From the NCBI GenBank assembly GCA_937901225.1, contig CALCGX010000021.1, positions 1 through 20,729 on the forward strand: DNA of 20,729 nt, read 5' to 3'. Below, piece after piece: positions 7,586-14,445 of this stretch. Each line of letters starts with the position of its first letter. Position 1 is the first letter of the stretch. This DNA is from an uncultured Bacteroidales bacterium. GTDB lineage: Bacteria > Bacteroidota > Bacteroidia > Bacteroidales > Paludibacteraceae. The notes beneath the pieces were generated by a model. It worked only from the letters and a program-made list of their open reading frames with translations, was not told the DNA's origin and searched no databases. Position numbers and translations under genes: made by a program.

Positions 7586-8269
7586 CTACCCGACTCCTAA
7601 GTCCGTATTCTCCACTAATACTTCTATCTTATTCGAATCTTTTAAGTTTGGATATACTTCTTCTACGAACCATTTTGCTAAGGCATTATCTCGCTTGAGA
7701 CTGGTAGAATTCTCACAGAATACGTTCACGCTCGCGTATTCAAAATACTGCTCCGCCAGCGCTATATCCTTCAATATACGCTCCTTACTATCGCCTTGCG
7801 TACAACACAATAAGCATACTCCTTGAAAATGTTTTGCTACATCCTGTGCTGTTACACTCGCTGCAATACCTTTGTTCCATCGCTCACGCAAACAGCTATC
7901 AAAGCTCTCTACCCCACAACGGAACTTCACCTCTACCTCATCAAACTGCTCCGCAAACTTCGCCAATTTATGCCGATACATATAGTGCGCCTCAAACCAC
8001 AGCGTATGAATCTGCTTCTCTCGCACAACCTCCTTAATCATCTCGATAGTCTGTTCGTCTAACTCCATCGCCGAACCCGAGTTGATCACATCCAACACCC
8101 CATACATGCCTTGTACCTGTGCTAACACCCCTTTGTTCACAGTAAACGGATTATCACTCACATCTGCATGATAGTCACAGAAGGTACATTTCTTCCATCT
8201 GCACCCCGTTCCTTGCAGCAGCACAAACTCGCGAGGTAATATCGTATGTATGATAGCATATCGTTCCAT
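7586..8269 (-). CDS. Radical SAM protein, candidate queuosine-salvage enzyme
   Basis: A 227-residue short radical SAM protein. Near the N-terminus GCRWKKCTFCDYH supplies three cysteines with CX4CX2C spacing, one residue longer than the classical CX3CX2C motif. Other features are GVLDVINSGSAMEL (the GGE-equivalent strand and turn), KFRCGVESFD, and the GVCLLCCTQGDSKE segment with two further cysteines. The chain ends in VENTDLGVG. The gene lies 36 bp downstream of a YhhQ-type queuosine-precursor transporter on the same strand, with a small hairpin (8285-8301) between them. From memory, a radical SAM lyase called QueL releases queuine from imported queuosine derivatives in Clostridioides difficile. 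The gene pairing suggests a similar salvage role, but I cannot confirm it is the same subfamily. ATG at 8269 is the only sensible start. Confidence 0.85.
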   Translation of the reverse strand: MERYAIIHTILPREFVLLQGTGCRWKKCTFCDYHADVSDNPFTVNKGVLAQVQGMYGVLDVINSGSAMELDEQTIEMIKEVVREKQIHTLWFEAHYMYRHKLAKFAEQFDEVEVKFRCGVESFDSCLRERWNKGIAASVTAQDVAKHFQGVCLLCCTQGDSKERILKDIALAEQYFEYASVNVFCENSTSLKRDNALAKWFVEEVYPNLKDSNKIEVLVENTDLGVG

Positions 8270-8305
8270 AAGCCTCTCCTAAATCTTCCCCTAAAGGGAA
8301 GGACT

Positions 8306-9025
8306 TTATTTGCGAGGATATTCATCCTCCCTTCTCTTTAGAGAATAGGCGGTGGTATGCTTGTTTATCGCCTTAATCACTATATACGCCATTGGGGTAC
8401 CTAGCACTGCCTCAATGAGCAATTTCGATGCATATTGAAAAGCAATCATCAGCAATAAATCGCGTGTGGATACAGTTCCTGCAAAGGCAATCAATACAAA
8501 TGGTAGCGAATCAAACCAATACGCCACAGCCGAACTACCTATTGTTCGTACCCAAAGTCTTCTGCCCTTAGTCCACTTCTTGATCTTATCCATCAACCAG
8601 GCATTGCTGAGTTCGCCCAACAAGAATCCAGTCAACGAAGCTACTACAATTCGTGGTACATAACTAAACATCGTATTGTATGCTTCAGCTGTAGCATCCA
8701 AATAATCAGGCGAAGGCAACCACACACCTATCTGCGTGCAAAGCACCATCACGATATTGCAAAGCAATGTAGTGAAGATGACCTTACGAGCAGTCTTATA
8801 TCCCCATATCTCCGTCAAGACATCACCCAACATGTAGGCGAAAGGGAAAGTGATGGTACCAGCATCAAAATAAAACAGATTCCACAACCCAATGACCTTG
8901 ACAGCCATCACATTGCTCACCACATACAGCGTCACAAACAACGCCGTCACCACGATAAAAGAGGTATTATTGCTCGGCTCTAAGCCACGGTTTTTGAAAG
9001 GGTTTTCCGCCACCTTATTTTCCAT
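8306..9025 (-). CDS. yhhQ: Queuosine precursor transporter, VUT/YhhQ family
   Basis: A 239-residue inner-membrane protein with about six hydrophobic segments. The hallmark is FDAGTITFPFAYMLGDVLTEIWGYKTAR, matching the conserved acidic and EvyG-like loop of the YhhQ (VUT, PF02592) family. This family is reported to import queuosine precursors such as preQ1 or preQ0 in Escherichia coli. A second conserved block is FLLGELSNAWLMDKIKKW. The gene starts 5 bp after the acyl-CoA synthetase and is followed by the radical SAM gene, so it is part of the minus-strand operon. The precise substrate is not readable from sequence; the radical SAM neighbour suggests queuine- or queuosine-type compounds. Confidence 0.9.
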   Translation of the reverse strand: MENKVAENPFKNRGLEPSNNTSFIVVTALFVTLYVVSNVMAVKVIGLWNLFYFDAGTITFPFAYMLGDVLTEIWGYKTARKVIFTTLLCNIVMVLCTQIGVWLPSPDYLDATAEAYNTMFSYVPRIVVASLTGFLLGELSNAWLMDKIKKWTKGRRLWVRTIGSSAVAYWFDSLPFVLIAFAGTVSTRDLLLMIAFQYASKLLIEAVLGTPMAYIVIKAINKHTTAYSLKRREDEYPRK

Positions 9026-9030
9026 ATCGT

Positions 9031-10689
9031 TTACTTATATAAGAATCGTTTGATACTCTTTTTAGGTGTTTTCTCGAATGGTTCTTGCTTAACTTCTATG
9101 TCGTGTACGCGCGAGTAAGAAGGCAGCAAATCGTTGAGCTTCTTCAAATTCTCTTTCATCATGCGCTCAATCTCTGCAAGTGAGAATCCCTTAGTAGCCT
9201 CCTCATCTGGGAATACAAGACCGATGAGTTTGCCTTCACGCTCAACCACGATACTTTCAGCCACACCAGCTTGGTTGTTGAGTTTATCCTCAATCTCCTC
9301 TGGATAGATATTCTGTCCACTTGCGCCAAGGAACATGGACTTGATACGTCCACGAATAAAGATATTTTGCTTCTTATCCATGTAACCAAGATCTCCAGTA
9401 CGCAACCAACCATCCTCGGTAAAAGATTGAGCGGTCGCCTCTTCGTTCTTATAATAACCAGCCATCACGTGCTCACCACGCACTTGAATTTCGCCCACGC
9501 CTGCCGAATTTGCATCCGCGATACGCGCCTCCATATACCCTTTCAATACTTGTCCGCAGGACTGACTACGAAACTCGGTCCATGGAGTGAAACTGATGAG
9601 CGGAGCAGTCTCGGTCATACCATAACCAATGGTCAATGGGAACTTGATTCGACGCAAGAATGCTTCCACCTCTGCGTTCAATGGCGCACCACCAATAATC
9701 ACCTCCTTAAACTCGCCACCAAAAGCTTCCATCAATTTCTCACGAATCTTACCCAATACCACTTGATCTAACAATGGCACTTTCAATACCCAACTCACAG
9801 GAGTCTTACTAATCTGTGGCTGAATCATCTTCTTGTAGATCTTCTCCAAGATCAATGGCACACTCAATATCACGGTTGGCTTCACATCAGCAAATGCCTT
9901 CAACAAGATCTTTGCCGATGGTGTACGACCAATTAGATAAGTATGTCCACCCGCTGCCAAACATGCCAAGAAGTCAAACGCACATCCATACGCATGCGCC
10001 AATGGCAAGAACGCTACGTGGCGGCAACCTGGGAATACCAATCCCGTCTTAAATCCAAACAATATATTGCCCGCCAATGCATTCGCTGGAGTCATCACAC
10101 CCTTACTAAAGCCCGTTGTGCCTGAGGTATAATTGATTGACGCCAACTCCGCATTGCTGCGCTCTGCATACTGGATATCCTCCTTGCTAAAGCCATTAGG
10201 ATAGTGCTCTGCAAACAATTCCTCGATGGTCATCTTATCCACGGCTTGCTCCATAGGCAAACGACTGATGATCATATCCATATTATTGAGCGAGAGTACC
10301 GCCTTCAAATCAGGCACTTGCTCTGCATCAATATTCTCCCAAATCAAGTCTGTGATAAAGAGCAACTTACTCTCCGAGTGGTTCACAATATGAATCGCAT
10401 CATTCGCCTTAAAGTCTTGCAATATAGGCACGATGATTGCACCATAGGTCACAGTTGCCAGGAAAGTGGTCACCCAGTTCGCATTATTCTTGCCCATCAC
10501 AGCCACTTTGTCGCCTTGCTCAATGCCAGCTTGCTTAAATAGCAAATGCACCTTAGCGATATTCTCCGCCAATTGTGCATAGGTCAGGGTATTGCTCGTT
10601 CCATAATCGGTCACAGCTTCCAATGCCCAATTCTCACGAAACGACTTCTCGTAAATCTTTATCAGATTCTCTTCTGGTTTAGTTAGCAT
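9031..10689 (-). CDS. Long-chain acyl-CoA synthetase (AMP-binding enzyme)
   Basis: A 552-residue adenylate-forming enzyme that activates a carboxylic acid, probably a long-chain fatty acid, to acyl-AMP and then acyl-CoA. It has the P-loop INYTSGTTGFSKGVM (about residues 185-199), YGMTETAP (A5), DGWLRTGDLGYMD (A7), IKSMFLGASGQNIYPEE (A8, hinge) and the C-terminal lysine-rich KTPKKSIKRF (A10). I chose the ATG at 10689. An in-frame TTG at 10701 gives four extra residues with no similarity. The gene follows the small membrane protein by about 30 bp and precedes yhhQ by 5 bp. There is no obvious functional link to queuosine salvage. The substrate range cannot be fixed by eye. Confidence 0.93.
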   Translation of the reverse strand: MLTKPEENLIKIYEKSFRENWALEAVTDYGTSNTLTYAQLAENIAKVHLLFKQAGIEQGDKVAVMGKNNANWVTTFLATVTYGAIIVPILQDFKANDAIHIVNHSESKLLFITDLIWENIDAEQVPDLKAVLSLNNMDMIISRLPMEQAVDKMTIEELFAEHYPNGFSKEDIQYAERSNAELASINYTSGTTGFSKGVMTPANALAGNILFGFKTGLVFPGCRHVAFLPLAHAYGCAFDFLACLAAGGHTYLIGRTPSAKILLKAFADVKPTVILSVPLILEKIYKKMIQPQISKTPVSWVLKVPLLDQVVLGKIREKLMEAFGGEFKEVIIGGAPLNAEVEAFLRRIKFPLTIGYGMTETAPLISFTPWTEFRSQSCGQVLKGYMEARIADANSAGVGEIQVRGEHVMAGYYKNEEATAQSFTEDGWLRTGDLGYMDKKQNIFIRGRIKSMFLGASGQNIYPEEIEDKLNNQAGVAESIVVEREGKLIGLVFPDEEATKGFSLAEIERMMKENLKKLNDLLPSYSRVHDIEVKQEPFEKTPKKSIKRFLYK

Positions 10690-10718
10690 ATTATTGTACA
10701 ATTATTTTCGTTCATTAT

Positions 10719-11153
10719 TTAATTCTCCATAGGCAATGGTATCTCCAATAGCCCTTCTTCCACTTGTGGAGCGGCTTGCCTCACCGAGATGATTGAATCC
10801 ACCACATACTGGCTATTGCCGCGCCATGGCAAAGTGCCCAAGTAGCGCTTCCAATGCAACTTGATCTGACGACTAGAGTTGCTATCTATCTGCTCAGCCA
10901 CATGCGCATCCACTACCGAAAACTTAAACTCATTCGACTGAATCGTAGCGCTCGTGTTGTGCGAGTTGTAACCCGTCTGGATCATCTTGCCTTCATACGT
11001 CTTGAAGATAAAACCCTCACGTTGGAAATAGTTGATATCCCCCTCGTTCGTGCCTTCGCTATATACAAAGAAGAACTTAAAATACACAAATACCGCCAAA
11101 GCGAGCAACAATACGCTCACGATGCCGGTCACTATTTTACCACCTGTATTCAT
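10719..11153 (-). CDS. Conserved Bacteroidales membrane-anchored protein of unknown function
   Basis: A 144-residue protein with one N-terminal transmembrane segment (about residues 7-29) and a soluble extracytoplasmic domain. That domain contains SEGTNEGDINYFQREGFIFKTYEGKMIQTGY and, later, HWKRYLGTLPWRGNSQYVVDSI. I recall similar small proteins across Bacteroidales; some database entries call them 6-phosphogluconate dehydrogenase, but nothing in the sequence shows a Rossmann fold or that active site. It is the first gene of the minus-strand run, about 45 nt behind a good promoter. Function unknown. Confidence 0.8.
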   Translation of the reverse strand: MNTGGKIVTGIVSVLLLALAVFVYFKFFFVYSEGTNEGDINYFQREGFIFKTYEGKMIQTGYNSHNTSATIQSNEFKFSVVDAHVAEQIDSNSSRQIKLHWKRYLGTLPWRGNSQYVVDSIISVRQAAPQVEEGLLEIPLPMEN

Positions 11154-11204
11154 ATTCTTAGCTTTTAATATTAAACTTTCAACTATTTAGCCACAAAGAG
11201 CGTG

Positions 11205-11235
11205 CAAAGGTACAAAAAAAAATCGGATTATGCAA
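11205..11235 (-). promoter_or_regulatory. Promoter for the four-gene minus-strand run
   Basis: Reading leftward, the -7 element TACCTTTG occupies 11212-11205 and the -33 element TTG occupies 11235-11233, with a 20 bp spacer. Transcription would start near 11198, giving a leader of about 45 nt. The -33 element lies in the loop of the terminator that ends the upstream T9SS-plug gene. Confidence 0.78.
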
Positions 11236-11262
11236 ATCATTATGCATTTTATCCGATTTTTT
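11217..11262 (-). terminator. Terminator of the T9SS plug-type gene
   Basis: A 12-bp stem containing ATCGGAT pairs 11217-11228 with 11251-11262. Its AT-rich loop itself holds a short TGCA inverted repeat. On the minus strand the stem is followed by a run of T. It starts 17 bases after the stop codon of the gene ending at 11280. Confidence 0.8.
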
Positions 11263-11279
11263 AATAAATATTTAATTTA

Positions 11280-12581
11280 TTACAGCACTTTACATCCCAC
11301 CAATCGATCATACCGTCCGCCAAAAGGTGTATAGTAAACCCACACCGCATACGCATTCTCTGTCTGCCAATGCGAACCCTCCAGCGGCAAACTCGTTACC
11401 CCATTCTTACCCATCACATAATACATATAGTCGTATCCGCCTTGCTTCAAATACGCAAACAGATAATAGCATTTCTGCTCCGCATCATACGCCATCCTAT
11501 TCAGCGCACTCAGCTGATTACCAAATGCTTCGCCACCCACAAACACATGCCCATCCATCACATACTCATCCACAGGCAGCACAAAATGCACCCACATATA
11601 TTCCGCCTCGGTATCCACATAATCCGTCTTCTCGCAGTTGACTAACCATTGTCCATTGGCATCCCTTTCCGTTACATAGGGCAAGCCCTCACGACCCGCA
11701 TTCCTGTTCTTGGTGCCGCGAACCTCATCTATATCCAGCAAAGCATGGTATTCGCCCTGAGCATACTGCACCCTATCCACATGGTAACCTGCATAATACG
11801 TTGAATACGCATCAAAATGTCGATACTCATTTCCGCCCTCAAAGATAAGCGATTTATGGTTCATATAGCGCAGTCTGTTGGGCTCCACAAAGGTCGGTTT
11901 CTCCAGTACCACCTGATTATCCAATCGGCCGTTCTGCTCCACCACCAGTTTCACATCTCCCGCATCGCGCACGTTCAGCGCCTTCGTCTGCACATCGATA
12001 TCCAACTGTTGATACCTGCCATTGAGTTCGATATCCGTATTTGCTCTGATATTCGCCTCAATGCCCACCAGCGGCTCCACAACCCGCAGGCAGACCTCTG
12101 CCACTACCCTATCTTGATCACCATCCTCGTAAATCTGCACCACATAGTTGCCGCTCGCTTTCAGCTGCATATCTTCGTTAGGAAAGGCAAACGAATAGTG
12201 CGTATAGGCTTGTTGGGTATTCATAGAGTGCTCATAATCCACGATATCGGCGGTCGTGAAGCCGTCCACATATTCATAGCTGCTGATGTCACTCTCCGTC
12301 CAATCTCTGTTGCAATGCAGCACACGATAACTGTATTGATGCACATCATGGCTCATCTCATCGAAGCTAATCTCCAAAGTATTCTCCGCTTCACTGCCAT
12401 CTATCACGCCGCTCTCTGGCAGTACCAGATACGGTCTATTGACTGTACCCGATGGCTCCAATGCTTCTATCATATACCGCATACGCAGCGTGCGTATGTC
12501 GCTGTCCATCACTTGTGTCCTATGCTGCGCATATCCTACCATGGACACCAAGAGTAACAATAATATCAATCTTCTTTTCAT
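11280..12581 (-). CDS. Type IX secretion system plug-type protein (formerly DUF5103)
   Basis: A 433-residue exported protein when started at ATG 12581; a second ATG-like start seven codons upstream would put extra residues before the signal peptide. Residues 1-18 (MKRRLILLLLLVSMVGYA) are a signal peptide. The body matches the DUF5103 pattern: HCNRDWTESDISSYEYVDGF, then EHSMNTQQAYTHYSFAFPNE, GNYVVQIYEDGD, a second beta domain, and EGGNEYRHFDAYS. As I recall, this family was renamed after the Flavobacterium Plug protein, which closes the SprA translocon channel from the periplasm when no substrate is bound. If the assignment holds, the organism has a type IX system. No other T9SS gene is in the window, so the role here is inferred from the family. 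Confidence 0.85.
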   Translation of the reverse strand: MKRRLILLLLLVSMVGYAQHRTQVMDSDIRTLRMRYMIEALEPSGTVNRPYLVLPESGVIDGSEAENTLEISFDEMSHDVHQYSYRVLHCNRDWTESDISSYEYVDGFTTADIVDYEHSMNTQQAYTHYSFAFPNEDMQLKASGNYVVQIYEDGDQDRVVAEVCLRVVEPLVGIEANIRANTDIELNGRYQQLDIDVQTKALNVRDAGDVKLVVEQNGRLDNQVVLEKPTFVEPNRLRYMNHKSLIFEGGNEYRHFDAYSTYYAGYHVDRVQYAQGEYHALLDIDEVRGTKNRNAGREGLPYVTERDANGQWLVNCEKTDYVDTEAEYMWVHFVLPVDEYVMDGHVFVGGEAFGNQLSALNRMAYDAEQKCYYLFAYLKQGGYDYMYYVMGKNGVTSLPLEGSHWQTENAYAVWVYYTPFGGRYDRLVGCKVL

Positions 12582-12631
12582 ATATTCTACACCTATAACC
12601 AATAATCACCTCATTAGTATCTCCTTGCTTC

Positions 12632-12746
12632 GCAGAAATCTTATTAATCTTATTCTCCACGCTTATCCTACGCTTTCCTAGGTTCTCCGAAATAAATTGC
12701 CACTATTCCTTCCGCTCGTTCCGTGCTCAGTCATTGAATCTTATAA
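12632..12746 (-). repeat. Dispersed ~110-bp repeat, copy 1 (inverted)
   Basis: Read on the minus strand, it begins ATAAGATTCA, contains the core GGCAATTTATTTCGGAG followed by AACCTAG, and ends AATAAGATTAATAAGATTTC. These blocks align in order with copies 2 and 3. Together with copy 2 it forms a head-to-head inverted pair, so the two outer ends look like terminal inverted repeats of a 270-bp unit. Confidence 0.75.
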
Positions 12747-12789
12747 ATGTGGCGGTACACATTTCAAAGACGAATCAGAGTCGGTTCAG

Positions 12790-12902
12790 TTAAGATTCAG
12801 CGGTCACATTTTGGATGTACCCAAAATGTGGAGCGGTGGTAATTGATTGCGGAGCACTTTGGGCGAGTGTTGCGAGCTTATAAGATTTATTAAGATTTCT
12901 CG
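12790..12902 (+). repeat. Dispersed ~110-bp repeat, copy 2
   Basis: It starts TTAAGATTCAGCGG, then has a hairpin with arms CACATTTTGG and CCAAAATGTG. The core follows (AGCGGTGGTAATTGATT, then CGGAG), and the end is TTATAAGATT, then AAGATTTCTCG. The hairpin differs completely from the one in copy 3, whereas the flanks and core are conserved. Confidence 0.8.
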
Positions 12903-12939
12903 CCGTAGGCGTAGGAGCTTCTTTCTCCTCGCCTATAAC

Positions 12940-13734
12940 CTATAGCCTATCCCGCATCACCACAATCCAGTTCGTCGGATAATCGTGCCCTTTCGGGTGC
13001 AATATATGCACCTTGCCGTCCTCGTCCCTATAGAACGAATGATTCCACCCTGCACCCATATCCATGTACAACGCTTGCTCCACACCTACCTCCAATAGCG
13101 CTTGCAGATAGTCCTGATACGCCATCTCCTCGCGGTTGGCTATCACATAAAATCGCTCGCCCTTCTGACAAATCGATCGGAAATGCTCCACACGCTCCAG
13201 CGGCTGTATCTTATGCTCATAAATCGCTCCGTCTTTGATCACCCAATGCTGCGTAAATGCCATTCCACCCTGCTCTACTGCTTGCTGCAGCGCCTCATCG
13301 TTTGGCAAAGCGCATATTTTCTTTGGTAACATATTGCCATTCAAATCCTTACCTTCCCATACGAATAGCGCGTATCGTTCTGCGAATGGTATACCGTCTT
13401 TATCTTCAGCATATCCTTCGTACAGCTCTCCGCCCGAGATATGCGGTCCAAGGATATTGCTATGTTCAAAGTGTTCAAGGCATTTGCCGGTGAAGGCAGC
13501 TGCTGCGCAAAGTAGGACATTTTCTTGTGTTGTGTCGGGCATTTGTCCGCAGGCCAAGTCCATTGGGCAGTCGGTAATGTCGTAGATGGTGAGTAGTTCG
13601 GTGCTATCTACGTGCATGGGGTATGAGGGTTGATTGGTCATGGTGGTATGATCGTTGTTGCATGCTCGTCCAATGGCGGCTATGATGGCTGCCATAGCGA
13701 TGCATGCCAGTGTCCGAATAAGTGTCTTTTTCAT
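12940..13734 (-). CDS. Exported protein of unknown function, possibly phosphodiester-glycosidase-like
   Basis: A 264-residue protein with an N-terminal signal (MKKTLIRTLACIAMAAIIAA). The Cys in GRACNN could be a lipidation site, but the preceding residues are a poor lipobox. The mature part contains CAAAAFTGKCLEHFEHSNI, ISGGELYEGYAEDKDG, KDGAIYEHKIQPL, RFYVIANREEMAYQDYLQAL and YMDMGAGWNHSFY. The order of a product-like GG segment, a strand reading RFYVIANREEM, a helix ending EVGVEQAL, then an M/D-rich turn recalls the NAGPA/phosphodiester glycosidase fold, but the match is weak. Its stop codon lies in a 7-bp repeat array. Upstream are two possible minus-strand promoters (13777-13808 and 14008-14038). 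It is not closely linked to other genes. Confidence 0.7.
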   Translation of the reverse strand: MKKTLIRTLACIAMAAIIAAIGRACNNDHTTMTNQPSYPMHVDSTELLTIYDITDCPMDLACGQMPDTTQENVLLCAAAAFTGKCLEHFEHSNILGPHISGGELYEGYAEDKDGIPFAERYALFVWEGKDLNGNMLPKKICALPNDEALQQAVEQGGMAFTQHWVIKDGAIYEHKIQPLERVEHFRSICQKGERFYVIANREEMAYQDYLQALLEVGVEQALYMDMGAGWNHSFYRDEDGKVHILHPKGHDYPTNWIVVMRDRL

Positions 13735-13776
13735 AGATGCTTTCTCTCCTACAATTGCAGTTGATTATTTCTCTCC

Positions 13777-13809
13777 CAAAATTAGAATTTATTATAAAAA
13801 ATACTCAAA
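13777..13809 (-). promoter_or_regulatory. Candidate promoter for the exported protein gene
   Basis: Reading leftward, TAATTTTG lies at 13784-13777 and TTTG at 13809-13806, with a 21 bp spacer. It would give a leader of about 35 nt. The region is AT-rich, so a chance match is possible. Confidence 0.45.
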
Positions 13810-14007
13810 ATTATTAGAAACGGCTAATTGTGCTCCTTGCCTTTAAACTTTAAACTTTAAACCCTAAACAGTAGGCACAAAGTGCCGTATTTTTGTTTAA
13901 TTCGTTTCATTCGCCGTCAATAAATAATTTGGTTTAATCGTCTTATTTCGCATGCGCTCAAACGATTTCTCCTATAATTTTTGTTTATATTATTCCACTT
14001 CCGCCGA

Positions 14008-14038
14008 CAAAATTACAAAAATTTACCCAAATACGCAA
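14008..14038 (-). promoter_or_regulatory. Second candidate minus-strand promoter, divergent from the tRNA promoter
   Basis: Reading leftward, TAATTTTG lies at 14015-14008 and TTG at 14038-14036, with a 20 bp spacer. It is back-to-back with the tRNA promoter. It could give the exported protein gene a leader of about 270 nt, or start a small RNA. Confidence 0.35.
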
Positions 14039-14043
14039 AAATA

Positions 14044-14075
14044 TTTGCATATTTCCGAAAAAAGCAGTACTTTTG
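14044..14075 (+). promoter_or_regulatory. Promoter of tRNA-Thr
   Basis: The -33 TTTG is at 14044-14047 and the -7 TACTTTTG at 14068-14075, with a 20 bp spacer, a textbook match for Bacteroidetes. The tRNA 5' end is 32 bases further on. Confidence 0.8.
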
Positions 14076-14107
14076 CACCCGAATTCAGCAATGTCCGCTG
14101 ACTCGCT

Positions 14108-14163
<56 letters not shown>

Positions 14164-14180
<17 letters not shown>

Positions 14181-14379
14181 CAAAAAGAAGGAAGAGGGTT
14201 CTGCCCTCTTCTTCTTTTTTTTGTGCCATCTGTCCCTTGGACTTCGAACCGTTAAAGGGTCCCCTAAACGCTCGTGGCGTTTTGGGGAAGAGCGAAGGTT
14301 AGTTGCAGCGAACCCACTTGCATAGCAAGTCAATAAGCCAAACTAACCAGAGCGGCAGAGTCCGGCCAGTGGCTCAAAA
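14164..14379 (+). repeat. Direct duplication of the tRNA-Thr 3' end (14164-14185 and 14358-14379)
   Basis: A 22-nt stretch covering the 3' half of the T arm, the acceptor strand and the next bases occurs identically at both positions, 194 bp apart. Duplicated tRNA 3' ends are the usual footprint of tyrosine-recombinase integration at tRNA genes. The interval is too short for a functional element and carries no integrase, so at most it is a remnant or an empty composite site. Confidence 0.85.
14183..14222 (+). terminator. Terminator of tRNA-Thr
   Basis: Stem GAAGAGGG/CCCTCTTC (14191-14198 with 14204-14211) is extended by A/G-rich and T/C-rich arms with one bulged G, loop TTCTG, then a run of T. 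It begins 2-3 nt after the tRNA 3' end. Confidence 0.85.
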
Positions 14380-14418
14380 TAAGAAGGAGAGGGGTAATCC
14401 TCTCCTTCTTATTTTGAT
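14376..14418. terminator. Second terminator, after the duplicated tRNA 3' end
   Basis: A perfect 17-bp stem pairs 14376-14392 with 14399-14415 around a 6-nt loop. It is bounded by AAAA and TTTT, so it works in both directions. On the minus strand it can end the Na/Pi cotransporter transcript (stop at 14446). Confidence 0.88.
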
Positions 14419-14445
14419 TTTGCCACCTATTTTTTGAGCCTAAGC

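Larger units (their letters stand above)
12603..12939. other. Intergenic stretch built from two inverted copies of a dispersed repeat
   Basis: This 337-bp gap holds no convincing gene. Almost all of it is repeat copy 1 (12632-12746, inverted), repeat copy 2 (12790-12902) and a small hairpin between them (about 12745-12765, AAATGTG and CACATTT arms). At its right end three 7-bp units (GCCTATA, ACCTATA, GCCTATC; 12931-12951) overlap the stop codon of the next gene. Confidence 0.75.
13735..14107. other. AT-rich intergenic region with promoters and a heptamer array
   Basis: No gene is visible in these 373 bp. The contents are two candidate minus-strand promoters, a heptamer array (13842-13869: TTTAAAC three times then CCTAAAC), a small hairpin GGCAC AAA GTGCC (13874-13886), and the tRNA promoter at 14044-14075. 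Confidence 0.65.

Noticed and set aside
11817..12557. Long plus-strand frame (246 codons) opposite the T9SS plug-type gene
   Set aside because: Antisense shadow of a well-supported gene; composition is rich in His and Ile from reversed codons and shows no family motif.
13874..13886. GGCAC AAA GTGCC hairpin followed by T-rich sequence as a plus-strand terminator
   Set aside because: Only a five-base-pair stem, and no plus-strand gene ends there.
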